A stretch of DNA of 64,000 nt from Acidimicrobiales bacterium (GTDB taxonomy: Bacteria; Actinomycetota; Acidimicrobiia; Acidimicrobiales; Ilumatobacteraceae): positions 1 through 64,000 of the forward strand of contig JAURCL010000003.1 in NCBI GenBank assembly GCA_030828465.1. Reading direction: 5' to 3'. The notes beneath the pieces are model-generated. The model made no database searches and had not been told where the DNA came from. It worked only from the letters and a program-made list of their open reading frames with translations. Position 1 is the first letter of the stretch. Each line of letters begins with the position of its first letter. This document shows positions 7,557 to 15,451 of the stretch, piece by piece. The translations under genes and the position numbers were made by a program.

Positions 7557-9142
7557 CAATGCCCCACCCGATCGTCACGCCACCGGTCGATGAGCACCAC
7601 GATCAGCATCGTGGCAGCCGCCAACACCACCGCGAGCGCATGACCCTGCGCGCGGAACGACCCACCGGTGCGAGCCAACATCCGCTCGATCACCACCGGC
7701 AAGGTCTCCGAACCCGACCGCGACAACAGACTCGTCGCCCCGAACTCGCCGAGGGACACCGCCGCCGCCAACCCGGCGCCTGCCGCCAGTGGTCGCCGCA
7801 ACGCCGCCCCCACCGTCACCCACCAGGCCCGTACCGGTGACGCCCCGAGCGTCGCCGCCGCAGCCCGCAGATCACCCGGTACCGACCGAACCGCCGCCAC
7901 CGCTGGACGCACGACGAACGGCACCGCCACCACCGCATGACCGAGCGGCACCATCCACCACGACGCCCGCCAGTCGAATACCCCCGAATCGAAGGTGATC
8001 AACAGCCCGAGACCGACCGTCACCGCCGACACCCCGAGCGGCAACGCGAGACCAGCGTCCAGCCAGGCCCCCGAGCGACCCGTCACCGAGATCACCGCCA
8101 CGGCGAGACCACCAAGGACGACCGCGAGCACCGTCGCCACCACCGCCGACATCAACGACGCCGACAACGCCGCCAACGGATCCAACCCGAGGCGCAACCC
8201 TGGACGGATCTCATCGGACCCGAACGCCCGCCACCCGGCGAGTGAGAACCCCCCATCGGAGCGGAACGATCCCCACACCAACGCGACCAGCGGAGTCGAT
8301 GCCAGCGCCGCCACCGCGACCACCGGCGCCAACGACCACGCGCCCGGAACCGGTGACAACATCGAGCGACCACGCAGACCGCGACTCCGCTGCATCCGTG
8401 ACGTCACCACCAACACCGCGGCCAACACCACCACCTGCAACACGCTCAACACCGCCGCCCCCGAGACGTCACCGAGACGGATCGCACGACGCCACACCTC
8501 CACCTCGATCGTCGACGACGACAGATCACCGAGCACCCGCACCACCCCGAAGGAGGTGAACGAGAACAGGAACACCACCGCGGCCGCCGACCACAACGCC
8601 GGAGCCACCAACGGCAATGTCACCCGCAGTGCCACCTGCATCCGAGAGGCGCCCAAGGTGCGGGCCGCGTCCTCTAGGCCGACCGGCACCGGCGCCACCG
8701 CGACCGTGCGCACCACCACCGCCAAGTTGAACACCACATGGGCGACGATGACTGCCGACGCCCCCCGAGCCCACTCACCCGGCAACACCACCTGCACCCC
8801 AGCGGCCAACACCACCGTCGGGAGGACGAACACCGCGGTCAAGCCACCGATGAACACGGCGCGTCCCCGGAACCGGTGACGGGCCACCACCATCGCCGGC
8901 CACACCCCGATCACCACCGTCACCGCGGTCGACACCACCGCCTGCCAGAGCGAGAACCACACCACCTCCCAGACGCGCTCGTCACCGAGCGCACCCGACA
9001 ACGCCCCAGCGTCGAGCGTCGAGATCACGAGGTTCACCGCCGGCACAACGACGAGCGCCACCACCGCGACCGACGGCGGGACGGCCGCCGCCGCGACCGC
9101 CCAGCGGGGGAGCCGGTTCAGCGACCGACGACGCTCGCCCAA
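7556..9142 (-). CDS. thiP: Thiamine ABC transporter permease (two fused halves)
   Basis: 528-residue permease with about twelve hydrophobic segments, the duplicated ThiP/FbpB architecture. Each half has an EAA loop: DAARTLGASRMQVALRVTLP near residue 180 and AAAATLGASPVRAWWVTVG near 430. TTG start at 9142 overlaps the thiB end by 25 nt. No ATG fits; an internal start after RSLNRLPRW would remove charged residues before the first membrane segment, so the upstream TTG is preferred with moderate certainty. Confidence 0.88.
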   Translation of the reverse strand: MGERRRSLNRLPRWAVAAAAVPPSVAVVALVVVPAVNLVISTLDAGALSGALGDERVWEVVWFSLWQAVVSTAVTVVIGVWPAMVVARHRFRGRAVFIGGLTAVFVLPTVVLAAGVQVVLPGEWARGASAVIVAHVVFNLAVVVRTVAVAPVPVGLEDAARTLGASRMQVALRVTLPLVAPALWSAAAVVFLFSFTSFGVVRVLGDLSSSTIEVEVWRRAIRLGDVSGAAVLSVLQVVVLAAVLVVTSRMQRSRGLRGRSMLSPVPGAWSLAPVVAVAALASTPLVALVWGSFRSDGGFSLAGWRAFGSDEIRPGLRLGLDPLAALSASLMSAVVATVLAVVLGGLAVAVISVTGRSGAWLDAGLALPLGVSAVTVGLGLLITFDSGVFDWRASWWMVPLGHAVVAVPFVVRPAVAAVRSVPGDLRAAAATLGASPVRAWWVTVGAALRRPLAAGAGLAAAVSLGEFGATSLLSRSGSETLPVVIERMLARTGGSFRAQGHALAVVLAAATMLIVVLIDRWRDDRVGH

Positions 9143-10152
9143 CGCTCCAGCCAGTCGGCCCGCGAGGCATCGACCACCGCCGGATCAGCCACCACCGGAG
9201 CGTCGGGTACCACCGCGAACTCGGTGAACACCGGATCGAGCTTGACCGAGGGATCCACCGGGAACACGTAGAGATCATTCGCCACATGACGCTGGAAATC
9301 GGCGCTGGCCAAGAAGTCGACCAGAGCGCGCGCCGCCTCGGGGCGCTCGGTGCCGCGCAGCACCCCGGCGAACTCGACCTGACGGGTGCAAGTGCCCTCG
9401 GCCACCCCCGTCGGCGGCGTGTCGCGCTCCGGATCGAAGAGCACCTCATAGGGCGGCGACGAGCCATAAGAGACGACCAGAGGACGATCGCCACCGGCGC
9501 GGGTGAACGCCCCGTAATAGGCCTCCTCCCAATCGTCGGTCACCAGCACGTCGTTGGCGACCAACGACTCCCAATAGGCCGGCCACTCATCACCGAAGGT
9601 CACCACCGTGCCGATCAAGAACACGAGCCCCGGCGAGGACGAGGCCGGATCCTGCACGGCGAGCAGACCCCGATAGGCCGGATCAGCGAGATCAGCGAAA
9701 TTCACCGGAGGATCGACGCCCGCGGCCGCGAGCGCGTCGATGTCGTAGTTGACGCACACATCGCCGAAATCGACCGGGGTGACGAGATCATCGGGCACCA
9801 ACGCCATGAGCGCCGGGTCGATCACCGCGGCAGCGGGGGAGCGGTGCGCCTCGAACACCTCGGCCTCCACCGCCCGCGACAGGAACGTGTTGTCGACCCC
9901 CCACATGACGTCACCCTCGGGGTTGCCGGCCGTCAACGCTGCCTTGGCGACCATCGTGCCGGTGTCGCCAGCCACCACGATCTCAACCGCGATGCCGGTG
10001 TCGGTCGTGAACGCCGCCAACGCCTCGTTCGCGCCCGTCCCCTCCACCGGGAACGACGAATAGGTCACCAGACGCACCGGGCCCTCAGCATCAGCACCCG
10101 AGCAGGCCGCGAGCAGCGAGACCGCGGCGAGAGCGATCGCGAGCCGCCTCAC
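9118..10152 (-). CDS. thiB: Thiamine ABC transporter substrate-binding lipoprotein
   Basis: 344-residue ThiB/TbpA-type binding protein. Signal peptide with lipobox SLLAAC (Cys at about 17); then VRLVTYSSFPVEG, GNPEGDVMWGVDNTFLSRA and VVSYGSSPPYEV, which match the thiamine-binding subfamily of class II binding proteins. The GTG start overlaps the thiN stop by 4 nt (GTGA). It delivers thiamine, its phosphates or a precursor to ThiPQ; which one cannot be told from sequence. Confidence 0.88.
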   Translation of the reverse strand: MRRLAIALAAVSLLAACSGADAEGPVRLVTYSSFPVEGTGANEALAAFTTDTGIAVEIVVAGDTGTMVAKAALTAGNPEGDVMWGVDNTFLSRAVEAEVFEAHRSPAAAVIDPALMALVPDDLVTPVDFGDVCVNYDIDALAAAGVDPPVNFADLADPAYRGLLAVQDPASSSPGLVFLIGTVVTFGDEWPAYWESLVANDVLVTDDWEEAYYGAFTRAGGDRPLVVSYGSSPPYEVLFDPERDTPPTGVAEGTCTRQVEFAGVLRGTERPEAARALVDFLASADFQRHVANDLYVFPVDPSVKLDPVFTEFAVVPDAPVVADPAVVDASRADWLERWASVVGR

Positions 10153-10844
10153 GACCCCACCTGCCAGAACAACGAGACCACCCCGGTCGACACCGACACC
10201 TCGACGACCTCATCGAGAGCGACATTGCTGACACCGAGCCCCGACATCGCCTCGAGATCAGCCCGCTCGAGCGGCCACCGCGTGCCCGAGAGCGACACCC
10301 CCGCGCAGGGGCCGTGCAGAGCGAGTAGCGACACCGTCGACCCCGGGGTGACCGCCACCCGGGCGCGACCCGGACCCTGCACCACCCGCACCCGCTGACG
10401 ACCCCACCAGGCCTCGAGCACCGGGACGCTCGTGAGGGCCACCTCGCCGAGCGCCCCGATCGCTGCCAGCGTGTGATCGATCCGATCACCCCCACCGGAC
10501 ATCAAGACGATCCGCGACGGGTCGAGACCGACCGCGTGACGCAACGCCAACTCGGTGTCGGTGGCGTCCTTGTCAACCGGGTGACGCTCGATCGCCGAGT
10601 TGCCCTCGGCCCAGGCGAGACCTTCCGCCGAAACCGAATCGAGATCGCCGATCAGCACCGTCGGGGTGAGCCCCGCCGAACGCGCGTGATCGAGACCCGA
10701 ATCCGCCGCCATGATCACCGCGCCGTCGGGCACCGCGGCCACCGCATCGGGATGGAGCGCGTCACCGCCGATCACCAGCACCACCGTCGGCCCACCGACC
10801 GGGTCGACATCAGGGAACGACGTCCCCTCCAACAGATCACTCAT
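10149..10844 (-). CDS. thiN: Thiamine diphosphokinase
   Basis: Converts thiamine plus ATP to thiamine diphosphate. The 231-residue protein has the TPK fold signatures ADSGLDHARSAGLTPTVLIGDLDS, then DKDATDTELAL and MSGGGDRIDHTLAAIGAL. Two ATGs lie near the riboswitch. The first, at 10850, is only about 2 nt from the AGGGAG ribosome binding site, while the second, at 10844, has normal spacing, so 10844 is chosen. First gene of the operon; the transporter genes follow with 4-nt overlaps, so uptake and phosphorylative trapping are co-regulated. Confidence 0.92.
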   Translation of the reverse strand: MSDLLEGTSFPDVDPVGGPTVVLVIGGDALHPDAVAAVPDGAVIMAADSGLDHARSAGLTPTVLIGDLDSVSAEGLAWAEGNSAIERHPVDKDATDTELALRHAVGLDPSRIVLMSGGGDRIDHTLAAIGALGEVALTSVPVLEAWWGRQRVRVVQGPGRARVAVTPGSTVSLLALHGPCAGVSLSGTRWPLERADLEAMSGLGVSNVALDEVVEVSVSTGVVSLFWQVGS

Positions 10845-10850
10845 CCTCAT

Positions 10851-10936
10851 CTCCCTCCGCCGGCATTACCCGGATCAGGTCGTGGGTCGGTGGAAACCAC
10901 CCTCTCAGCCCGCTCGGCGAGCTCCCCAGTTCAGTT
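10851..10936 (-). ncRNA. TPP riboswitch (THI element)
   Basis: On the minus strand the leader reads GGGGAGC, then GGGCTGAGAGGG, and about 25 nt later ACCTGATCCGGGTAATGCCGGCGGAGGGA, split here: ACCTGATCC at 10882-10874 and GGGTAATGCCGG at 10873-10862. These are the conserved thi-box elements that bind thiamine pyrophosphate. The last conserved bases GGAGGGA are also the ribosome binding site of thiN, so ligand binding should hide it directly; no terminator hairpin lies between aptamer and gene. Confidence 0.96.
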
Positions 10937-10964
10937 GTGACATGTCGCCCAAGCGACGACGACG

Positions 10965-10970
10965 AACTTA
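10965..10970 (-). promoter_or_regulatory. -10 element of the thiamine operon
   Basis: TAAGTT on the minus strand, between the surE stop and the TPP aptamer, would start transcription near 10958. The thi operon therefore appears to have its own promoter rather than reading through from surE. Confidence 0.4.
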
Positions 10971-10975
10971 CCCGC

Positions 10976-11803
10976 TCATCCCCCGACGAACGAGGCGAGC
11001 GCTGCCTCGGCGCCGCCGAGGTCGTCGCGATCGAGCGCGGTCAGACGGCTGATGTACGACACCGAGACGAACCCGGCCTCGACCGCGCCACCATCGGAAT
11101 CCGGTGGCAACTGCGCCGCCTCGCCGTAATCGAAGGCCACCTTGAACGACCCCTCCTGACCCTCGATCGGATTGAGGGTCGCCGAGGACATCCCACGGAT
11201 CGGCTTCGCGTCGATCGAGGTGCGTCGCCACCCGAGCAGATCAGCCGACGCCACGTTCGGCACGTTGATGTTCGCCACCACCGGCTCGGCGGGAAGACCA
11301 TCGGCGATGAGGCCACCCACATAGACCGACGCCACCTCAGCTGCCGTATCCCACTGCTGGCCGACGAGCATCTCATCCCAAGCCTGGCCCTCGACCCCCC
11401 AACCAGTCACCGCCTGAGAGACCGCCACACCATTCCAGCCACCGTTGCGAGCGGTCAGACAGGCGCCGACCGTGCCCGAGTGATACACCGAGCGTCCGAC
11501 GTTCGCCCCTGGGTTGATACCCGACACGACGAGATCGAACGGACCACCGAACGCGCCGAGACGGGCAAAGAACACACACAGTGCCGGAGGGCCCGACACC
11601 GCCCATGACTCATCGATCCCGTCGACGGTCGCCTGGTGCACCTCGGGCTGCATCAGATGGATCGCGCCGACCGCCGCACCCGCCCCGGAGAACTCGCGGT
11701 CGGGAGCTACCACCACCACATCGCCGTGAGCGGTCATCGCCCGAGCGAGCCGGTGGAGACCCACCGAGGAGATGCCGTCGTCGTTGGTCACCAGAATGCG
11801 CAC
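10976..11803 (-). CDS. surE: 5'/3'-nucleotidase SurE
   Basis: Metal-dependent nucleoside monophosphatase, 275 residues. The N-terminal MRILVTNDDGI carries the catalytic Asp-Asp pair, followed by VVAPDREFSGAG, VSGPPALCV and VSGINPGANVG with the metal-binding Asn. GTG start at 11803 with a TAGGAA -10-like element six bases upstream or, alternatively, an AAGGG ribosome site at the same place. It lies 45 nt after the EamA transporter on the same strand. Confidence 0.93.
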   Translation of the reverse strand: MRILVTNDDGISSVGLHRLARAMTAHGDVVVVAPDREFSGAGAAVGAIHLMQPEVHQATVDGIDESWAVSGPPALCVFFARLGAFGGPFDLVVSGINPGANVGRSVYHSGTVGACLTARNGGWNGVAVSQAVTGWGVEGQAWDEMLVGQQWDTAAEVASVYVGGLIADGLPAEPVVANINVPNVASADLLGWRRTSIDAKPIRGMSSATLNPIEGQEGSFKVAFDYGEAAQLPPDSDGGAVEAGFVSVSYISRLTALDRDDLGGAEAALASFVGG

Positions 11804-11809
11804 CCACCC

Positions 11810-11815
11810 TTCCTA
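11810..11815 (-). promoter_or_regulatory. Possible -10 element of surE
   Basis: TAGGAA on the minus strand ends 6 nt before the surE GTG. It lacks the final T of the consensus and overlaps an AAGGG that could be a ribosome site, so the role is uncertain. Confidence 0.25.
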
Positions 11816-11848
11816 CCGGACGCGGGTGAACCCCGGGTAAATCCGGCC

Positions 11849-12778
11849 TCACCGACCGGCCACGGCACGGGCCTCGACGCGCTGACCGGTGACCACCACC
11901 AACACCAGCCCCGCCATCACCAAGACCATGCCGGGAACCTGCGCCAACACGATCGACTCGCCGAGGAACACCCAAGCCCAGAACGTCGCCTGAGCCGGCT
12001 GCGACACCTGGATCACCCCGACGGTCACAATCGGCACCGAACGCTGGGCGTAGACCAACAACGAGTGCCCCACCATCCCCGTCAGCACCGCGAGCACCGC
12101 GATCGCCACCCAGGTCTCACCCGAGGCGGGCCAGAGCGAGTCGCTCGTCACCACCGCCACCGGCGTCGCCGTCACCATCGCGACCGGCATGAGGATCGCC
12201 ACGAAGTCGAGCGTCCCCACCCCGCGAGCACGAGCCCGCTTCGTGAACGCCAGATACCCGACGAACCCGAGCATCCCACCGACCGCCAGCACATCACCGG
12301 CCACCGTCGCCACCCCGTCATCGGAACCGAACCACAACACCACCACGAGGCCGAGAAAGCTCAGGGCGCCCCAACGAAGCGAACCCCTCGCCGGGTGCTC
12401 ACCGAAGATCACGAGGCCGAGCGGCGCGAGCGCGAGCGGCGCCAAGGCGACGATGAACTGGCTGTGCGCCACGCTCGTGCGGGTCACCGACACGAACATC
12501 AACGAGATGTTCAGCCCGAAACTCAACGCCGCCGGCACCACCGCCGCCCAGGTCGCCCGCGACGGCAACGGACGGCCCCGCAACCGCAGCACCAACAGCA
12601 CCGACCACCAGATCGCTGTCGACGCGGCGAGACGCCACCACGCGATCACCGACCCCGAGGTCCCCGGCCACTTGATCACCGAGAAACTCAGACCGAAACA
12701 GGTGACGGCACCCACCATCGCCAACTGGCCGATGAGCGAATGACCCGTCACCGACCGGAGCCGGCCCGGAGTCGACAT
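11849..12778 (-). CDS. EamA/DMT-family transporter
   Basis: 309-residue integral membrane protein with ten predicted helices in two EamA repeats, as in metabolite exporters of the drug/metabolite superfamily (RhaT/YdcZ-like). First repeat begins AMVGAVTCFGLSFSVIKW; second begins ATVAGDVLAVGGMLGFVGY. Substrate cannot be predicted. It starts 2 nt after the stop of the upstream MDMPI-like gene, so they form an operon. Confidence 0.88.
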   Translation of the reverse strand: MSTPGRLRSVTGHSLIGQLAMVGAVTCFGLSFSVIKWPGTSGSVIAWWRLAASTAIWWSVLLVLRLRGRPLPSRATWAAVVPAALSFGLNISLMFVSVTRTSVAHSQFIVALAPLALAPLGLVIFGEHPARGSLRWGALSFLGLVVVLWFGSDDGVATVAGDVLAVGGMLGFVGYLAFTKRARARGVGTLDFVAILMPVAMVTATPVAVVTSDSLWPASGETWVAIAVLAVLTGMVGHSLLVYAQRSVPIVTVGVIQVSQPAQATFWAWVFLGESIVLAQVPGMVLVMAGLVLVVVTGQRVEARAVAGR

Positions 12779-12780
12779 CG

Positions 12781-13575
12781 TCAGACCCCGCCGATCGAGA
12801 GCCAGGCCTCAGCGACCGACGCATCGCCGACCACATCGAGATCGGCTCCGCCGAGCGCGGCCGCGACCCCACGACGCCCCCACAGCGCGAGCAGCACATC
12901 CGCCGCGGCCCCGCGGATCGCGGCATCACCCTTGGCGTGCTGACGGGTGAGCGCGAACCCGTCGCCCTCCGGCACCACCAACCACTCACCGGCCACATCG
13001 GTGCAATGAATGTGCAACGACCCCGTCGGCACCGACGCGCGACCCGACCCGAGAATCCTCACCAACGCCGCCGAGAGATACTCGTCGACACCGTCGGAGG
13101 CGAGCACCGCATCGATCGGCGCCACCTGATCGACCGCGCTCTCCACATCGACCCGGTGCACCGAGGTCTCATGAGCCAGCCGACGCTGCCAACTCGACAC
13201 CGTCTGCGGAACCCGGAACGGCAGGAACGCCGGCGCACCCGGATCCGACGACCTGAGCACATCGACGAGCGCATCCGCGCCCTGAGCGAACCAGTGAGCG
13301 AGCCCCTCGGCATCGACCGGCCCATCCGGAGTCGACACCGAGTCGCGCTCGGCCATCGCCCCGAGACGCACACACTCGGTCGCCCAACGATGCACCCAAC
13401 CGAGATGACGAACCGCGGCGCCGAGATCCCACCCATCACACACCGGAACCGGCGCGTCGAGAGCGGCGGATCGACACACTTCGGCCACCCGGGCCGAATC
13501 TGAAGCAATCGATGCGACGTAGATCTCCGAGCCGAGAAACGGCCCATCGGCGGTGGGGGACGGATCGACCGGCAT
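12781..13575 (-). CDS. Maleylpyruvate isomerase-family mycothiol-dependent enzyme
   Basis: 264-residue protein with an MDMPI/DinB-like N-terminal helical bundle (VCDGWDLGAAVRHLGWVHRW near residue 45; LAHETSVHRVDVESA near 135) and a C-terminal MDMPI-C/SCP2-like domain (HIHCTDVAGEWLVV and AAIRGAAADVLLALWGRRG). The ATG at 13575 is set by a TACCGT hexamer 8 nt upstream; a longer in-frame start would run into the divergent nfuA gene. The exact thiol reaction is unknown. This is a full-length version of the shorter homologue at 4183-4824. Confidence 0.82.
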   Translation of the reverse strand: MPVDPSPTADGPFLGSEIYVASIASDSARVAEVCRSAALDAPVPVCDGWDLGAAVRHLGWVHRWATECVRLGAMAERDSVSTPDGPVDAEGLAHWFAQGADALVDVLRSSDPGAPAFLPFRVPQTVSSWQRRLAHETSVHRVDVESAVDQVAPIDAVLASDGVDEYLSAALVRILGSGRASVPTGSLHIHCTDVAGEWLVVPEGDGFALTRQHAKGDAAIRGAAADVLLALWGRRGVAAALGGADLDVVGDASVAEAWLSIGGV

Positions 13576-13583
13576 GGGACTCG

Positions 13584-13593
13584 ACGGTAGCCT
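13584..13593. promoter_or_regulatory. Overlapping divergent -10 elements, MDMPI gene and nfuA
   Basis: The 10-bp stretch ACGGTAGCCT contains TACCGT on the minus strand (8 nt before the MDMPI ATG) and TAGCCT on the plus strand (7 nt before the nfuA ATG), sharing the central TA. Only 25 bp separate the two start codons. Confidence 0.5.
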
Positions 13594-13600
13594 GAGGGTT

Positions 13601-14233
13601 ATGTCCCCCCTCGACGCCACCGCGACCGAGAGCGCGCCCGGAACAATCATCGAGATCACCGCCGGCGCCCTCGACGTCATTCGCGGACTCCGCGCCGACG
13701 AGACCGACCCGGACACCCTCGGGCTTCGCATGGCCATCATCTCCGGCCCCGGCGAGGACTTCCGCTACGACCTCAGCTTCGACGAGTACCTGAAAGCCGG
13801 GTTCACCGATGAGGTCCGCACCATCGACGGGCTGAAGATCATCATTCCCGCCGACTCTGTCGAACTCCTCACCGGCGCCACCCTCGATCACACCGAGAGC
13901 CAGGGGCTCGTCATCCGCAACCCCAACAGCCCGCGGCCGATGGTCATTGACGGCCTCACCACCGATGACGCGCTCTCCGCCGAGATCGAAGCCATCGTCT
14001 CCACCGAGGTCAACCCCGCCCTCGCAGCCCACGGTGGATTCGTCGCCTACGTCGGACATGACGGCGACGGCATCGCCTACATGACCATGGGCGGCGGCTG
14101 CCACGGCTGCTCGATGAGCAAGACGACCATGATGGAAGGCGTTCAGACGATGATCGTCGAAGCGATTGAACCCATCACCGCGGTGCGCGACCTCACCGAT
14201 CACACCACCGGGTCGAACCCGTACTACGCCTGA
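13601..14233 (+). CDS. nfuA: NfuA-like Fe-S cluster carrier
   Basis: 210-residue protein with two domains. The N-terminal A-type/HesB-like domain (residues 15-110, IIEITAGALDVIRGL and MAIISGPGEDFRYDLSF) lacks the cluster cysteines, as in E. coli NfuA. The C-terminal NifU-like domain (about 125-200) carries GGGCHGCSMSKTTM, the CxxC that holds a [4Fe-4S] cluster at the dimer interface. Role: delivery of Fe-S clusters to apo-targets. The start is preceded by TAGCCT and GAGGG. Confidence 0.92.
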   Translation: MSPLDATATESAPGTIIEITAGALDVIRGLRADETDPDTLGLRMAIISGPGEDFRYDLSFDEYLKAGFTDEVRTIDGLKIIIPADSVELLTGATLDHTESQGLVIRNPNSPRPMVIDGLTTDDALSAEIEAIVSTEVNPALAAHGGFVAYVGHDGDGIAYMTMGGGCHGCSMSKTTMMEGVQTMIVEAIEPITAVRDLTDHTTGSNPYYA

Positions 14234-14246
14234 CCGGAACGGTCAG
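14230..14246. terminator. Shared hairpin across convergent stops, nfuA / trans-sulfuration gene
   Basis: CTGACC (14230-14235) pairs with GGTCAG (14241-14246) around a GGAAC loop. The stem holds the TGA of nfuA and the TGA of the minus-strand gene. No T-tract follows on either strand, so termination strength is uncertain. Confidence 0.45.
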
Positions 14247-15406
14247 AGCAACGGCGAGAGATCGCCCCAGAGGTCGTCGACGTCCTCGAGGCCGACCGAC
14301 ACCCTGAGCAGGCCGTCTGTCACCCCGATCGCCCGGCGATCGTCCTCGGACAGCGACACATGCGTCGTCGATGCCGGATGACAGAGCAGCGTCTCGGTGC
14401 CACCGAGAGACGTCGCCCGCCGCAGCAAAGCGACGCCGTCATGCACACGACGGGCCGCCTCGAGGCCACCCGCCACTTCGAACGACAGCATCGAACCCGT
14501 CGAGAGCATCTGTGAGCGCACCAGGGCCGCCTGCGGATGCGAATCGAGGCCGAGATGGTGCACCGCCGCCACCGAGGGATGCTCCTCAAGCTGCCTCGCC
14601 AACCCAAGCGAGGTCGCCGACTGACGGGTAAGCCGCACATCAAGGGTGCGAAGGCCCCGCACCGCCGCCTGCGCATCAGCCGGCGACGCCACCGAGCCGT
14701 GCAGCACCGAATAGGCCCACACCGCCTCGATCAGGTCGCGCTCACCGGCGATCACTCCGAGGGTGACGTCGTTATGGCCGGAGATGCCCTTCGTCGCCGA
14801 ATGCACCACCAGATCCACACCGAAGTCGAGAGTGCGCTGACCGAGCGGCGTCGCGAACGTCGCGTCCACCACCGTGAAGGGCCCCGTGATCGACCCGAGC
14901 GCCGCGAGATCAGTGACACCGAGCAACGGATTCGACGGCGACTCGACCAACACGACCGTCGTACGACCCGGGATCACCGCGGCCGCGATCGCCTCGGCAT
15001 CAGCACCGTCGACGAAGGTCGTCTCCACACCGAAACGCGCCAGCGGGCCACTCAGGAACGCCGAGGTGCCGGCGTACAGCTGGCGGGAGGCCACCACATG
15101 ATCACCAGAGGAGCACAACGCCAACAGCACCGAGGAGATCGCCCCCATGCCCGAACCGAACGCGAGCGCGTCCTCGGCGCCCTCCAACTCAGCGATCGCC
15201 TCCTCGAAGGCCCGCACCGTTGGATTCGAATATCGGGCGTAGAACTCGCCCGGACGAACCCCCGCGGCTCGCCGCTTCGACTCATCGAGATCCGCCGACT
15301 CCCACACCGCCGCCGACCACAACGGACCGGCGAGAGCGCGAGCGAAACCGGAGCGCCCCGCCGACACCACGCGGGTGCCGTCGCCACGATCGCCGCCGAC
15401 AGTCAT
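14243..15406 (-). CDS. metB: Trans-sulfuration PLP enzyme (cystathionine gamma-synthase/lyase type)
   Basis: 387-residue Cys/Met-metabolism PLP-dependent enzyme. FYARYSNPTVRAFEEAIAELEG near residue 56 (split: YARYSNPT carries the PLP-contact Tyr), GSGMGAISSVLLAL, and VVHSATKGISGHNDVTLG near residue 207 with the PLP lysine. The residue after the lysine is Gly rather than the usual Tyr/Phe. C-terminal GTETLLCHPASTTH and RVSVGLEDVDDLWGDL are typical. It could be cystathionine gamma-synthase, gamma-lyase or methionine gamma-lyase; sequence alone does not separate these. Confidence 0.85.
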   Translation of the reverse strand: MTVGGDRGDGTRVVSAGRSGFARALAGPLWSAAVWESADLDESKRRAAGVRPGEFYARYSNPTVRAFEEAIAELEGAEDALAFGSGMGAISSVLLALCSSGDHVVASRQLYAGTSAFLSGPLARFGVETTFVDGADAEAIAAAVIPGRTTVVLVESPSNPLLGVTDLAALGSITGPFTVVDATFATPLGQRTLDFGVDLVVHSATKGISGHNDVTLGVIAGERDLIEAVWAYSVLHGSVASPADAQAAVRGLRTLDVRLTRQSATSLGLARQLEEHPSVAAVHHLGLDSHPQAALVRSQMLSTGSMLSFEVAGGLEAARRVHDGVALLRRATSLGGTETLLCHPASTTHVSLSEDDRRAIGVTDGLLRVSVGLEDVDDLWGDLSPLL

Positions 15407-15414
15407 GGCGCCGT

Positions 15415-15420
15415 ACGGTA
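15415..15420 (-). promoter_or_regulatory. -10 element of the trans-sulfuration gene
   Basis: TACCGT on the minus strand, ending 8 nt before the ATG at 15406, with no Shine-Dalgarno between. Confidence 0.5.
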
Positions 15421-15451
15421 ACGGCGCGTCAGGCCTACCGAGACCCGTTGA

